DNA of 64,000 nucleotides, from positions 62,001 to 126,000 of the forward strand of contig NZ_BMVU01000009.1 in assembly GCF_014650875.1 (NCBI RefSeq), given 5' to 3'. The position numbers and the translations under genes are program-made. Numbering within the stretch: the first letter of the stretch is position 1; every line of letters begins with the position of its first letter. Of this stretch, positions 1 to 8,757 are shown piece after piece. This DNA comes from Streptomyces minutiscleroticus. Lineage in GTDB: Bacteria; Actinomycetota; Actinomycetes; Streptomycetales; Streptomycetaceae. The notes under the pieces were generated by a model. That model worked only from the letters and a program-made list of their open reading frames with translations. It ran no database searches and had not been told where the DNA came from.

Positions 1-1
1 T

Positions 2-154
2 GTGGTCGCCGTCCTGGACCCCCGCCTGGCCACGGCCCGCTACGGCAGCTATCTGAAGGCGTCGCTGCCGAACTTCTGGTACACGACGGACCGCAACCAG
101 GTGCGCCGCTCCCTGGCCGCCATCGACAAGGCGGCGGCGACGGAGGGCAAGTAG
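2..154 (+). CDS. ATP-dependent DNA helicase (DinG family), C-terminal end only
   Basis: The gene enters from upstream of the window, so only its last 50 residues are present, ending in ATEGK. The visible tail contains LDPRLATARYGSYL and a later FWYTTD, which resembles the extreme C-terminus of DinG/XPD-like superfamily 2 helicases. From memory, Streptomyces carry such a helicase directly before lexA, so position supports the call. No motor motif lies inside the window, so the assignment rests on the tail and the neighbourhood. It is convergent with lexA, and a strong hairpin lies between them. An alternative is another SF2 helicase with a similar tail. Confidence 0.72.
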   Translation: MVAVLDPRLATARYGSYLKASLPNFWYTTDRNQVRRSLAAIDKAAATEGK

Positions 155-273
155 GCGGACGGCGGGAGGCGGACGCCCGCACCGCGCAGGGAACGGTTCC
201 CGCACCGCGTAACGGTCCCCGTGTCGCGGAGGAGCGGTTCCCGCGCAGCGGAGGGACGACCCCGCACAGCATT

Positions 274-308
274 GGGCCCCGGAACCGGCGCAGTTGGTTC
301 CGGGGCCC
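274..308. terminator. Bidirectional hairpin terminator between the helicase and lexA
   Basis: Perfect 13-bp inverted repeat (274–286 with 296–308) around a 9-nt loop, placed between two convergent stop codons. There is no long T-run, which is normal for Streptomyces terminators. Confidence 0.75.
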
Positions 309-326
309 GGTCGGGGGGACGGGTGG

Positions 327-1109
327 TCAGACCCGGCGGAGGACCGCCACCACCTTGCCGAGGATCGTCGCCTCGTCGCCGGGGATCGGCTGGTACGCGG
401 AGTTGTGCGGCAGCAGCCACACATGGCCGTCCTCGCGCTTGAAGCGCTTGACCGTGGCCTCGCCGTCGAGCATCGCGGCGACGATGTCGCCGTTCTCCGC
501 GACGGGCTGGCGGCGGACCGTGACCCAGTCGCCGTCGCAGATCGCGGCCTCGATCATCGAGTCGCCGACGACCTTGAGGACGAACAGCTCGCCGTCGCCG
601 ACCAGCTGCCGGGGGAGGGGGAAGACGTCCTCGACCGACTCCTCGGCGAGGATGGGGCCGCCGGCGGCGATACGGCCGACGAGCGGGACGTACGACGCGG
701 CCGGCTTGCCCGCGGTGTCCGTGGGCTGGACGGAGGAGGACTGGTCGGAGCCCCGGACCTCGTACGCGCGGGGGCGGTGCGGGTCGCGCCGCAGGAAGCC
801 CTTGCGCTCCAGCGCCATCAGCTGGTGGGCGACCGAGGAGGTGCTGGACAGGCCGACCGCCTGGCCGATCTCGCGCATCGACGGCGGGTACCCCCGCCGC
901 TGCACCGAGTCACGGATCACCTCGATCACGCGGCGCTGCCGGTCCGTGAGCCCCGAACTGTCGGCCCGGATGCCGGGAGGTCGGCCCGGCAGCGAGCGCG
1001 CAGGCTTGGATCCCTCCGCGTTCATGTCGTTCACGGCGTGCACCGGCTCGAGTCGGCCCTGGGAGCGGTCCTGGGCGGTGATGGCGGCGCTGTCTGCGGT
1101 GGTGGTCAC
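327..1109 (-). CDS. lexA: SOS repressor LexA
   Basis: LexA represses DNA-damage genes and cleaves itself when RecA filaments form. The 260-residue protein has the N-terminal winged helix (about 50–125; [14 protein letters not shown], then [12 protein letters not shown]). It is followed by the S24 self-protease domain: cleavage bond Ala-Gly in GRIAAGGP (about residue 149/150), nucleophile Ser about 184 in GDSMIEAA, and general-base Lys about 221 in EATVKRF. The reading frame is open further upstream, but the GTG at 1107–1109 has a GAGAGGGG ribosome site and gives the N-terminus MTTTADSA known from Streptomyces LexA. An SOS box lies 60 bp upstream, indicating autoregulation. It is divergent from nrdR. 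Confidence 0.97.
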   Translation of the reverse strand: MTTTADSAAITAQDRSQGRLEPVHAVNDMNAEGSKPARSLPGRPPGIRADSSGLTDRQRRVIEVIRDSVQRRGYPPSMREIGQAVGLSSTSSVAHQLMALERKGFLRRDPHRPRAYEVRGSDQSSSVQPTDTAGKPAASYVPLVGRIAAGGPILAEESVEDVFPLPRQLVGDGELFVLKVVGDSMIEAAICDGDWVTVRRQPVAENGDIVAAMLDGEATVKRFKREDGHVWLLPHNSAYQPIPGDEATILGKVVAVLRRV

Positions 1110-1168
1110 GTCGGCCCCTCTCGATGGTCTCCCTGCTGCACAACGGTAGATGCTTTCGAAAGGTTGCG

Positions 1169-1184
1169 CCAAACACACGTTCGA
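1169..1184 (-). promoter_or_regulatory. LexA (SOS) box upstream of lexA
   Basis: Read on the minus strand the site is TCGAACGTGTGTTTGG, which matches the actinobacterial SOS palindrome TCGAAC-N4-GTTCGA in all but two bases of the right arm. It lies about 60 bp before the lexA start codon, as expected for autorepression. Confidence 0.82.
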
Positions 1185-1481
1185 GTGAAAAATCGCGGTC
1201 TGCCTGACGCGATCACTTCCCCGGGTGTATAGCTGCGCATCGTCACCCGACGTGACCGCCGGCGCCCTCGCGGTGTCCCCGGCCGGTGAGGGGGTACGCG
1301 TGCCCGTGCGGGCGCCGCGCACGCGTGGGCCCAGTCTGCCATCCGCCCCCGCGCCGCCCGGGAACCGGCACCCCCTCCGTGCGGCGTCCGCCGTGTCCCC
1401 GTGCATCCCCTACGGGAACTGGCGTACGGGACGTCCGATCCGGGCACGACACGCGCGTTGGGGCCGAATGGCGGGGCAATC

Positions 1482-1496
1482 ACCACATGTAGTGGT
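1482..1496 (+). promoter_or_regulatory. Candidate NrdR box in the nrdR–nrdJ leader
   Basis: ACCACATGTAGTGGT is an inverted repeat (ACCAC/GTGGT) similar to NrdR boxes. NrdR sites normally come in pairs about 31 bp apart. A weaker half-similarity (TCACCGC … TGTGGTGA, 1504–1529) follows, but I could not define a clear second box. Two further hairpins (1531–1549; 1579–1594, GGGGCTC/GAGCCCC) lie before nrdR. No B12 riboswitch consensus was found. Confidence 0.45.
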
Positions 1497-1637
1497 TGCA
1501 TGTTCACCGCAGCCCAGAAGTTGTGGTGACCCGGGTCTTCGAGCCCGGGATCATCGCCTATGCTTGGGGCTGCTTCGAGGGGCTCCTGAGCCCCGCGAGG
1601 CCATTGTGTCGTGCACTGAAAGGGGATGGGGAGTTCC

Positions 1638-2198
1638 ATGCACTGCCCCTTCTGCAGGCACCCCGACAGTCGCGTCGTCGACAGTCGTACGACCGACGAC
1701 GGCACGTCGATCCGCAGGCGCCGCCAGTGCCCCGACTGCTCCCGCCGCTTCACGACGGTGGAGACGTGCTCACTCATGGTGATCAAGCGGTCCGGGGTCA
1801 CCGAGCCCTTCAGCCGCACCAAGGTCATCAACGGCGTGCGCAAGGCGTGCCAGGGGCGGCCGGTCACCGAGGACGCGCTCGCCCAGCTCGGCCAGCGGGT
1901 CGAGGAGGCCGTGCGGGCCACCGGGAGCGCGGAGCTGACCACCCACGACGTGGGGCTGGCCATACTCGGCCCGCTGCAGGAACTCGACCTCGTGGCCTAT
2001 CTGCGGTTCGCGTCCGTGTACCGGGCGTTCGACTCGCTCGAGGACTTCGAGGCCGCCATCGCGGAACTCCGTGAGGAGACGCACCGCCCCGCCGCGGCCG
2101 ACGACGACGCGGGACCGGGGTGCCCGGGGTGCGCGGGAGCCGACCGGGGCTCCGGAGGGGCCGTCGGGGTCCCCGCGCCCACCACCGCCGCCGATTAG
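1638..2198 (+). CDS. nrdR: Transcriptional repressor NrdR
   Basis: NrdR represses ribonucleotide reductase genes by sensing the ATP/dATP balance. The 186-residue protein has the N-terminal zinc ribbon with Cys at 3, 6, 31 and 34 (MHCPFC … QCPDC), then RRFTTVE and an ATP-cone domain (about 48–138; [16 protein letters not shown]). The last 45 residues are a low-complexity acidic/Gly tail (from about 142) and are probably disordered. An in-frame ATG exists 12 nt earlier, but the chosen start has GGGGAG five bases upstream and starts directly with the zinc ribbon. nrdJ follows 152 bp later in the same direction, so the two are probably co-transcribed and jointly autoregulated. Confidence 0.97.
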   Translation: MHCPFCRHPDSRVVDSRTTDDGTSIRRRRQCPDCSRRFTTVETCSLMVIKRSGVTEPFSRTKVINGVRKACQGRPVTEDALAQLGQRVEEAVRATGSAELTTHDVGLAILGPLQELDLVAYLRFASVYRAFDSLEDFEAAIAELREETHRPAAADDDAGPGCPGCAGADRGSGGAVGVPAPTTAAD

Positions 2199-2350
2199 AC
2201 GGGCGGGCCGGCCAGGGGCCGGCCGTTCGGCGGCGACCACAGACCTGCTGCGGCGGCCGCGCACACGGGCGCGCGCAGCACTGGACAGACACCATGCCAC
2301 GGGAAGATCGTGGTATTTAGGGGCGTTTTAGCCCTGTATAGGGAGGCGGC

Positions 2351-5245
2351 ATGACAGAGACGGCGAGCGGCCCGGCACGAGGCTCACGGGCCAAGGGTGC
2401 GAAGGCGAGCAAGGGGCTGCGTGTCGAGCGCATCCACACCACCCCCGGCGTGCACCCGTACGACGAGGTCCAGTGGGAGCGCCGTGACGTCGTCATGACC
2501 AACTGGCGCGACGGCTCGGTCAACTTCGAGCAGCGTGGCGTCGAGTTCCCCGACTTCTGGTCGGTGAACGCGGTCAACATCGTCACCAGCAAGTACTTCC
2601 GGGGCGCCGTGGGCACCCCGCAGCGCGAGACCAGCCTGCGGCAGCTGATCGACCGCATCGTGAAGACGTACCGGAAGGCCGGTGAGGACTACAAGTACTT
2701 CGCCTCGCCCGCCGACGCCGAGATCTTCGAGCACGAGCTGGCGTACGCCCTCCTGCACCAGATCTTCAGCTTCAACAGCCCCGTCTGGTTCAACGTGGGC
2801 ACCCCGCAGCCCCAGCAGGTCTCCGCCTGCTTCATCCTGTCCGTCGACGACTCCATGGAGTCGATCCTCGACTGGTACAAGGAAGAGGGCATGATCTTCA
2901 AGGGCGGCTCCGGGGCCGGCCTGAACCTCTCCCGCATCCGCTCCTCCAAGGAGCTGCTGTCCTCCGGCGGCAACGCCTCCGGTCCCGTCTCCTTCATGCG
3001 CGGCGCCGACGCCTCCGCGGGCACCATCAAGTCGGGCGGCGCCACCCGCCGCGCCGCCAAGATGGTCATCCTCGACGTCGACCACCCCGACATCGAGGAC
3101 TTCATCGAGACCAAGGTGAAGGAGGAGGAGAAGATCCGCGCCCTGCGCGACGCGGGCTTCGACATGGACCTGGGCGGCGACGACATCACGTCCGTCCAGT
3201 ACCAGAACGCCAACAACTCGGTCCGCGTGAACGACGAGTTCATGAAGGCGGTCGAGCAGGGCGGCAAGTTCGGCCTGCGCGCCCGTATGACCGGCGAGGT
3301 CATCGAGGAGGTCGACGCCAAGGCGCTCTTCCGCAAGATGGCCGAGGCCGCCTGGGCCTGCGCCGACCCCGGCATCCAGTACGACGACACCATCAACCAC
3401 TGGCACACGTGCCCGGAGTCCGGCCGCATCAACGGCTCGAACCCGTGCAGCGAGTACATGCACCTGGACAACACGTCCTGCAACCTCGCCTCGCTGAACC
3501 TGATGAAGTTCCTGAAGGACGACGGCAAGGGCCACCAGTCCTTCGAGGTCGAGCGCTTCCAGAAGGTCGTCGAGCTGGTCATCACCGCGATGGACATCTC
3601 GATCTGCTTCGCGGACTTCCCGACCCAGAAGATCGGCGAGAACACCCGCGCCTTCCGCCAGCTCGGCATCGGCTACGCCAACCTCGGCGCCCTCCTCATG
3701 GCGACCGGCCACGCGTACGACTCCGACGGCGGCCGCGCCCTGGCCGGCGCCATCACCTCCCTGATGACCGGCACCTCGTACAAGCGCTCCGCCGAGCTCG
3801 CCGCGGTCGTCGGCGCCTACGACGGCTACGCCCGCAACGCCGAGCCGCACCAGCGCGTCATGCGCCAGCACGCCGACGCCAACACCAAGGCCGTCCGCAT
3901 GGACGACCTGGACACCCCGATCTGGGCCGCCGCCACGGAGGCCTGGCAGGACGTGCTCCGCCTCGGCGAGAAGAACGGCTTCCGCAACGCCCAGGCGTCC
4001 GTCATCGCCCCGACCGGCACCATCGGTCTCGCGATGTCCTGCGACACCACCGGCCTGGAGCCCGACCTCGCGCTGGTCAAGTTCAAGAAGCTGGTCGGCG
4101 GCGGCTCGATGCAGATCGTCAACGGCACCGTCCCGCAGGCCCTGCGCCGCCTGGGCTACCAGGAGGAGCAGATCGAGGCGATCGTCGCCCACATCGCCGA
4201 GCACGGCAACGTGATCGACGCCCCGGGCCTCAAGCCGCAGCACTACGAGGTCTTCGACTGCGCCATGGGCGAGCGCGCCATCTCCCCGATGGGCCACGTC
4301 CGCATGATGGCCGCGATCCAGCCCTGGATCTCCGGCGCCCTGTCCAAGACGGTCAACATGCCGGAGACGGCGACCGTCGAGGAGGTCGAGGAGATCTACT
4401 TCGAGGCCTGGAAGATGGGCGTCAAGGCGCTCGCGATCTACCGCGACAACTGCAAGGTCGGCCAGCCGCTCTCCGCCAAGAAGAAGGAGGACGAGAAGGC
4501 CGAGGTGACCGCGAAGATCGAGGCGACGATCCGCGAGGCCGTCGAGAAGGTCGTCGAGTACCGCCCGGTCCGCAAGCGCCTCCCGAAGGGACGTCCCGGC
4601 ATCACCACGTCGTTCACCGTCGGCGGCGCCGAGGGCTACATGACCGCCAACTCCTACCCGGACGACGGCCTCGGCGAGGTCTTCCTGAAGATGTCGAAGC
4701 AGGGTTCCACGCTCGCGGGCATGATGGACGCCTTCTCCATCGCCGTCTCGGTCGGCCTGCAGTACGGCGTGCCGCTGGAGACGTACGTCTCGAAGTTCAC
4801 CAACATGCGCTTCGAGCCGGCCGGCATGACGGACGACCCGGACGTGCGGATGGCGCAGTCGATCGTCGACTACATCTTCCGCCGCCTGGCGCTGGACTTC
4901 CTGCCCTTCGAGACCCGCTCGGCGCTCGGCATCCACTCCGCCGAGGAGCGCCAGCGCCACCTGGAGACGGGTTCGTACGAGCCCGCCGAGGACGAGGTCG
5001 ACGTCGAGGGCCTGGCCCAGTCCGCGCCGCGCGCCCAGGAGCTGAAGGCCGTGGTGACGCCGCAGGCCGAGACCGAGGCGGCCAAGCCCGCCCCGCGGCA
5101 GGCCCACACCAGCGCCGAGCTGGTGGAGATGCAGCTGGGCATCCAGGCGGACGCCCCGCTGTGCTTCTCCTGCGGCACCAAGATGCAGCGGGCCGGCTCC
5201 TGCTACATCTGCGAGGGCTGCGGCTCGACCAGCGGCTGCAGCTGA
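2351..5245 (+). CDS. nrdJ: Adenosylcobalamin-dependent (class II) ribonucleoside-diphosphate reductase
   Basis: This enzyme makes deoxyribonucleotides with a B12-derived radical and needs no oxygen. The 964-residue protein has the class II catalytic barrel: Cys in QVSACFIL (about 158), the loop GGSGAGLNLS, the radical motif SNPCSEYMH (Cys366, Glu368), CNLASLNL, and APTGTIG. The C-terminus carries a cysteine-rich zinc-ribbon-like tail (CFSCGTKM … CYICEGCGSTSGC) that regenerates the active-site disulfide in this family. A long Lys/Glu-rich helix lies near 715–740. The ATG follows GGGAGG by four bases. It forms an operon with nrdR and ends in a 14-bp terminator. Streptomyces usually also carry an oxygen-dependent nrdAB elsewhere. 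Confidence 0.97.
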   Translation: MTETASGPARGSRAKGAKASKGLRVERIHTTPGVHPYDEVQWERRDVVMTNWRDGSVNFEQRGVEFPDFWSVNAVNIVTSKYFRGAVGTPQRETSLRQLIDRIVKTYRKAGEDYKYFASPADAEIFEHELAYALLHQIFSFNSPVWFNVGTPQPQQVSACFILSVDDSMESILDWYKEEGMIFKGGSGAGLNLSRIRSSKELLSSGGNASGPVSFMRGADASAGTIKSGGATRRAAKMVILDVDHPDIEDFIETKVKEEEKIRALRDAGFDMDLGGDDITSVQYQNANNSVRVNDEFMKAVEQGGKFGLRARMTGEVIEEVDAKALFRKMAEAAWACADPGIQYDDTINHWHTCPESGRINGSNPCSEYMHLDNTSCNLASLNLMKFLKDDGKGHQSFEVERFQKVVELVITAMDISICFADFPTQKIGENTRAFRQLGIGYANLGALLMATGHAYDSDGGRALAGAITSLMTGTSYKRSAELAAVVGAYDGYARNAEPHQRVMRQHADANTKAVRMDDLDTPIWAAATEAWQDVLRLGEKNGFRNAQASVIAPTGTIGLAMSCDTTGLEPDLALVKFKKLVGGGSMQIVNGTVPQALRRLGYQEEQIEAIVAHIAEHGNVIDAPGLKPQHYEVFDCAMGERAISPMGHVRMMAAIQPWISGALSKTVNMPETATVEEVEEIYFEAWKMGVKALAIYRDNCKVGQPLSAKKKEDEKAEVTAKIEATIREAVEKVVEYRPVRKRLPKGRPGITTSFTVGGAEGYMTANSYPDDGLGEVFLKMSKQGSTLAGMMDAFSIAVSVGLQYGVPLETYVSKFTNMRFEPAGMTDDPDVRMAQSIVDYIFRRLALDFLPFETRSALGIHSAEERQRHLETGSYEPAEDEVDVEGLAQSAPRAQELKAVVTPQAETEAAKPAPRQAHTSAELVEMQLGIQADAPLCFSCGTKMQRAGSCYICEGCGSTSGCS

Positions 5246-5292
5246 TCCGGCGTCCCGGGAGGTCCTGCGGCCTCCGGAGGGACACCATGACT

Positions 5293-5324
5293 GAGGGGCG
5301 CACGGCTTCGGCCGTGCGCCCCTC
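5293..5324 (+). terminator. Terminator of the nrdR–nrdJ operon
   Basis: Perfect 14-bp stem closed by a stable TTCG tetraloop (5307–5310), 48 bp after the nrdJ stop. Confidence 0.9.
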
Positions 5325-5480
5325 GGCGCTGTCGGGGACGGCGGGTGTGCCGCGCACGCCCGCCGGAACCCGGACCGGCGAAGCGCGCCCGCCCGTCGGT
5401 GCGGGAACGACACGGTGCGCCCCTGGGCCGGGACCTACGGGCGCACCCGCCGGCCAGGACCGGCGGGACGCGCCCATCGG

Positions 5481-6014
5481 TCAGGCCTGGCGGGACGCGC
5501 CCATCAGGCGGGGGAACTCCTCCAGGTCCGCGTCGAAGCCCCGGACGCCGGAGCGGAAGTCCCACTCCCCGGAGTCGTCGCGCACGAACTCCGCGACCGT
5601 CGCCGCCGTCGCGTCCCGCACGCCGCCGAAGTCGTCCCCGGCCAGCTCCGTGTAGCCCTCACGGATCCGCAGGCCCGGACGGACGACGTCGGCGAAGGTC
5701 CTGCGGCCGCCGCGCTGCTGGATGGCGACGCCGACCACCACGCGCCCGTACCGGCCGGCGAGCCGTTCGAGCTCCAGGATCATGACCTCGTCCCAGCCGA
5801 GGCCCAGGCCGTCGCGGCTGTCCCGGTTCAGGTAGATGGTGCCGTCCGGGGAACGGCTGTCGAAGTGCACGACGTAGTCGGGCGCGCCGTGCGGATCGTC
5901 CGCCAGGTAGGTCGCCGCCACGAGGTCGAGATCCGTGGCCTGCTCCGTGCGGGGACTCGGGTCCCACTTCACCGAGATCTCGACCTTCTCCACGCCTTTG
6001 CTGAGCCCGCTCAC
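5481..6014 (-). CDS. TerD-family protein
   Basis: TerD-family proteins are Ca2+-binding beta-sandwich proteins linked to tellurite and stress resistance; several paralogues occur in Streptomyces. The 177-residue protein shows the family pattern: N-terminal GLSKGVEKVEISVKWDPS, acidic calcium-loop residues in TDLDLVAATYL, and the central DYVVHFDSRSPDGTIYLNRDSRDG…GWDEVMILEL. The frame is open upstream, but the GTG at 6012–6014 follows GGGAGGGA and gives the usual short N-terminus. It is transcribed alone, divergent from the DUF4937 gene. The exact role among paralogues cannot be told. Confidence 0.85.
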   Translation of the reverse strand: MSGLSKGVEKVEISVKWDPSPRTEQATDLDLVAATYLADDPHGAPDYVVHFDSRSPDGTIYLNRDSRDGLGLGWDEVMILELERLAGRYGRVVVGVAIQQRGGRRTFADVVRPGLRIREGYTELAGDDFGGVRDATAATVAEFVRDDSGEWDFRSGVRGFDADLEEFPRLMGASRQA

Positions 6015-6156
6015 CGGTGGGTCCCTCCCCGTCGACGGCTTGTCCGGCACTCCAACTGCCGGTCGGCGGGAGTGCGTTGTCCATCGTGCCATGCGCATCA
6101 GGGCGCTCGCCCCGGTGCGCCCTCCCCGCGCGTGACCGGCGCCACGCGCGGGGCCG

Positions 6157-6162
6157 TACCAT
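6157..6162 (+). promoter_or_regulatory. Candidate leaderless −10 element (TACCAT)
   Basis: TACCAT ends 6 nt before the GTG start at 6169, with no Shine-Dalgarno sequence between them. This is the spacing expected for a leaderless transcript. Confidence 0.45.
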
Positions 6163-6168
6163 GGCGCG

Positions 6169-6774
6169 GTGCTGGTCAAGTGGATTCGCTGCGTCGTGGT
6201 GGACCGCCGGGGGTTCGAGCGGGGGCAGCGGAAATGGGCGGGACTGCCCGGGGAACCGGGGTTCCGGGGGCAGGGCGGCGGCTGGAGCCGGATACGTCCG
6301 GGCGTGGCCCATGTCTTCTCCTTCTGGGAGAGCCGTGCCTTCTACGACTCCTTCATGGCCCGCTCCCACGACCGCCTGGCCGCCGCGCAGTCCGGCACCT
6401 TCAAGGACGGGCAGGTCAAGCTGTTCGACCACCGGTTCGACGTGAAGACGGGCTTCGAGCCCCGGTTCACGGACGCCGACCTCGTCCGCGTGGCCCACTG
6501 CCGCGTCCACGAGGAGCGGGCCGAGCACTTCGCGCTGATGCAGGAAAAGGTGTGGAACCCCGCGATGGCCGGGTCGCCCGGCATGGTGCGCGGCCTCTTC
6601 GGCGAGGCCCCGGGCCACGAGTTCCTCGTCCTGTCGATGTGGCAGGCGGCCGCGGAGCACGGCAAGTACCGGCAGGAACGGGTGGAGAGACTCGCCCTGA
6701 GAGCCCAGATAGAGGCCGACGTGGCGGCCCTCACCGGCGACATCGTGGAACTGGAGCCGTCCTGGACGGTCTGA
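6169..6774 (+). CDS. DUF4937-containing (YdbC-like) protein
   Basis: Function is unknown. The 201-residue soluble protein has two halves that look like ferredoxin-like dimeric alpha/beta-barrel modules. The first (about 1–90) contains VKWIRCVVVDRRGF and HVFSFWESRAFYDSFM; the second (about 105–200) contains RVAHCRVHEERAEHFALMQEKVWNP and GHEFLVLSMWQ. Tryptophan/phenylalanine-rich strands resemble monooxygenase/ABM folds, but no catalytic residue can be named. The GTG start has no ribosome site and sits 6 nt after a TACCAT hexamer. It is followed by a tandem-repeat spacer rather than an operon partner. Confidence 0.7.
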   Translation: MLVKWIRCVVVDRRGFERGQRKWAGLPGEPGFRGQGGGWSRIRPGVAHVFSFWESRAFYDSFMARSHDRLAAAQSGTFKDGQVKLFDHRFDVKTGFEPRFTDADLVRVAHCRVHEERAEHFALMQEKVWNPAMAGSPGMVRGLFGEAPGHEFLVLSMWQAAAEHGKYRQERVERLALRAQIEADVAALTGDIVELEPSWTV

Positions 6775-6789
6775 CGCGGACGATCCCCG

Positions 6790-7030
6790 ACGCCGCCCGC
6801 CCCGCCGGTCCGGCCGGTTCCGCCGCTTCGTCCGACCCCGCCGGTTCCGCCGCTTCGTCCGACCCCGCCGGTTCCGCCGCTTCGGCCGGCCTCGCCTCTC
6901 CTGCCGGTTCCGCTGCTTCGGCCGGCCTCGCCTCTCCTGCTGGTTCCGCCTCTTGGGGCGGCCTCGCCTCTTCGGCCGGTTCCGTCTTTTCGGCCGGCCT
7001 CGTCTCCTCGGCCGGCCGGACCGGGCGCAC
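6790..7030. repeat. Intergenic GC-rich minisatellite
   Basis: Degenerate tandem array in the 338-bp gap between the DUF4937 gene and the phosphatase gene. A 27-bp unit beginning CCGGTTCCGCCGCTTCG occurs three times (from 6814, 6841 and 6868, the last diverging). It is followed by two copies of a related 36-bp unit ending in GGCCGGCCTCG and by further decayed copies. Both strands stay open in some frames only because of composition; the Ala/Glu/Pro translation has no ribosome site, and I do not call it a gene. Confidence 0.75.
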
Positions 7031-7100
7031 GGTCCGGCGTGACCGGTGCGACCTCCACCGTACGGACCGGGCCGACTCCGCGATCCGCTCCCGATCGATC

Positions 7101-7106
7101 TAGGGT
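7101..7106 (+). promoter_or_regulatory. Candidate leaderless −10 element (TAGGGT)
   Basis: TAGGGT ends 6 nt before the ATG at 7113, and no ribosome-binding site is present. This fits a leaderless promoter driving the phosphatase–glycohydrolase pair. Confidence 0.5.
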
Positions 7107-7112
7107 TCTGGC

Positions 7113-7796
7113 ATGGCTCGACCACGTCGCATCGTCCTTGTCCGGCACGGCGAGTCGGCGGGCAACGTCGATGACACCGTCTACGAGCGCGAACCCGACC
7201 ACGCGCTCCCGCTGACCGAGACGGGGCGGCGGCAGGCCGAGGAGACGGGTGAGCGGCTGCGCGAGATCTTCGGTGAGGAGCGCGTGAGCGTGTACGTCTC
7301 CCCCTACCGGCGCACCCACGAAACCCTCGCCGCCTTCCGGCTCGACCCCGGCCGGGTGCGCGTGCGCGAGGAGCCCCGGCTGCGCGAGCAGGACTGGGGC
7401 AACTGGCAGGACCGCGACGACGTACGCATGCAGAAGGCCTACCGCGACGCCTACGGGCACTTCTTCTACCGTTTCGCCCAGGGCGAGTCCGGCGCCGACG
7501 TGTACGACCGGGTCGGCGGCTTCCTGGAGAGCCTCTTCCGCAGCTTCGAGGCCCCCGACCACCCGCCGAACGTGCTCCTGGTGACCCACGGCCTCGCCAT
7601 GCGGCTGTTCTGCATGCGCTGGTTCCACTGGACGGTCGCGGAGTTCGAGTCCCTGTCCAACCCCGGGAACGCGGAGATGCGGATGCTCCTCCTCGGGGAG
7701 GACGGCAAGTACCGGCTCGACCGGCCTTTCGAGCGCTGGCGGGATCCCGAGCCCTACTGGATGGCCCCGATAAGCTCTCAGGGCGATGACCGCTGA
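7113..7796 (+). CDS. Histidine phosphatase family protein (phosphoglycerate mutase-like)
   Basis: Members remove phosphate through a phospho-histidine intermediate; the substrate here is unknown. The 227-residue protein begins with the catalytic motif LVRHGES (His about 12, flanking Arg), has YVSPYRRTHET (second Arg), Glu in RLREQDWGNW (about 94) and the second catalytic His in LLVTHGLAMRLF (about 154). There is no transmembrane or signal segment. Its last codons overlap the next gene by 11 bp (ATG inside the CDS), so the two are translationally coupled. The partner is an ADP-ribosylglycohydrolase-like protein, so a nucleotide or ADP-ribose-derived substrate is possible, but that is inference. 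Confidence 0.9.
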   Translation: MARPRRIVLVRHGESAGNVDDTVYEREPDHALPLTETGRRQAEETGERLREIFGEERVSVYVSPYRRTHETLAAFRLDPGRVRVREEPRLREQDWGNWQDRDDVRMQKAYRDAYGHFFYRFAQGESGADVYDRVGGFLESLFRSFEAPDHPPNVLLVTHGLAMRLFCMRWFHWTVAEFESLSNPGNAEMRMLLLGEDGKYRLDRPFERWRDPEPYWMAPISSQGDDR

Positions 7797-8757
7797 CACC
7801 TCCTCCGCCTCTTCCGTCCCTTCTCCCTCCTCCGACGAGCGCCTGAGCCGCGCCCTGGCCAGCCTGCGCGGGCTCTCCGTCGGGGACGCCCTCGGCTCCC
7901 AGTTCTTCGTGCCGGAGAACTACCCGCTGCTCAAGAACCGGGCACTGCCGCCGGGCCCCTGGCAGTGGACGGACGACACCGAGATGGCCTGCTCGGTGGT
8001 GGCCGTGCTGGCCGGGCACCGCCGTGTCGACCAGGACGCGCTGGCCCGCTCCTTCGCCGAGCACCACGACTTCGACCGCGGCTACGGCCCGGCCGTCAAC
8101 CGGCTGCTCCGGCTGGTCCGCGAGGGCGGCGACTGGCGGGAACTGGCCAGCGCCCTGTTCCAGGGCCAGGGCTCCTGGGGCAACGGCGCGGCCATGCGCA
8201 TCGCGCCCCTGGGCGCCTGGTACGCGGACGACCCGGAGCAGGCGACGCACCAGGCGGAGATCTCCGCCTACCCCACCCACCAGCACCGGGAGGCCGTGGT
8301 CGGCGCCATGGCCGTGGCCGCGGCGGCCGCCCTGGCGGGCGCGCCGGACGGCCCCCCGAGCGCCGGGGACCTTCTCGACGGCGTCATCGCGCTCGTACCG
8401 CGCAGCGCGGTGACCGCGGGTCTGCGGCGCGCCCGGGACATGCTCGACTACGACGACGCCGGGACGGTCGCGGCCGTCCTGGGCTGCGGCCGCCGGACGA
8501 CCGCCCACGACACCGTGCCGTTCGCCCTCTGGGCGGCCGCGCGGTCCCTGGGGGACTACGAGCGGGCCTTCTGGACGACCGCCCAGGTGGGCGGCGACGT
8601 GGACACGACCTGCGCCATCGTCGGCGGGGTGCTCGCCGCCGGAAGGACGGGCGCACCGCCGGCCGTGTGGGCGGAGCGGACCGAGGAACTGCCGGGGTGG
8701 GCGCCCGGAGCGTCCGGATCGCCCGGGGCACCCGGTTCCTCGCCCGAGGGGGCGTGA
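7786..8757 (+). CDS. ADP-ribosylglycohydrolase (DraG) family protein
   Basis: The family removes ADP-ribose from proteins or small molecules using two Mg2+ ions. The 323-residue protein shows the diagnostic metal motifs in order: GDALGSQF (about 33), TDDTEMA (about 64–70), GNGAAMRIAPLG (about 135), and DVDTTCAIVGG (about 270). A 20-residue Ser-rich N-terminus precedes the domain, and a low-complexity Pro/Gly tail follows. It overlaps the upstream phosphatase gene by 11 bp, making a two-gene operon. The true substrate cannot be deduced. The metal ligands look intact, so it is probably active. Confidence 0.9.
   Translation: MTADTSSASSVPSPSSDERLSRALASLRGLSVGDALGSQFFVPENYPLLKNRALPPGPWQWTDDTEMACSVVAVLAGHRRVDQDALARSFAEHHDFDRGYGPAVNRLLRLVREGGDWRELASALFQGQGSWGNGAAMRIAPLGAWYADDPEQATHQAEISAYPTHQHREAVVGAMAVAAAAALAGAPDGPPSAGDLLDGVIALVPRSAVTAGLRRARDMLDYDDAGTVAAVLGCGRRTTAHDTVPFALWAAARSLGDYERAFWTTAQVGGDVDTTCAIVGGVLAAGRTGAPPAVWAERTEELPGWAPGASGSPGAPGSSPEGA

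Noticed and set aside
1440..1637. B12 riboswitch upstream of nrdR/nrdJ
   Set aside because: The conserved B12-box pattern (GCCACTG and flanks) is not present; the hairpins seen are short and the palindrome fits NrdR better.
2384..5413. Very long antisense open frame (1009 codons) opposite nrdJ
   Set aside because: A composition shadow caused by high third-position GC; no domain, no ribosome site, and the opposite strand is a textbook class II ribonucleotide reductase.
6731..7030. Minus-strand Ala/Glu/Pro repeat protein
   Set aside because: Translation of the minisatellite only; starts within the array and runs into the DUF4937 gene without supporting signals.
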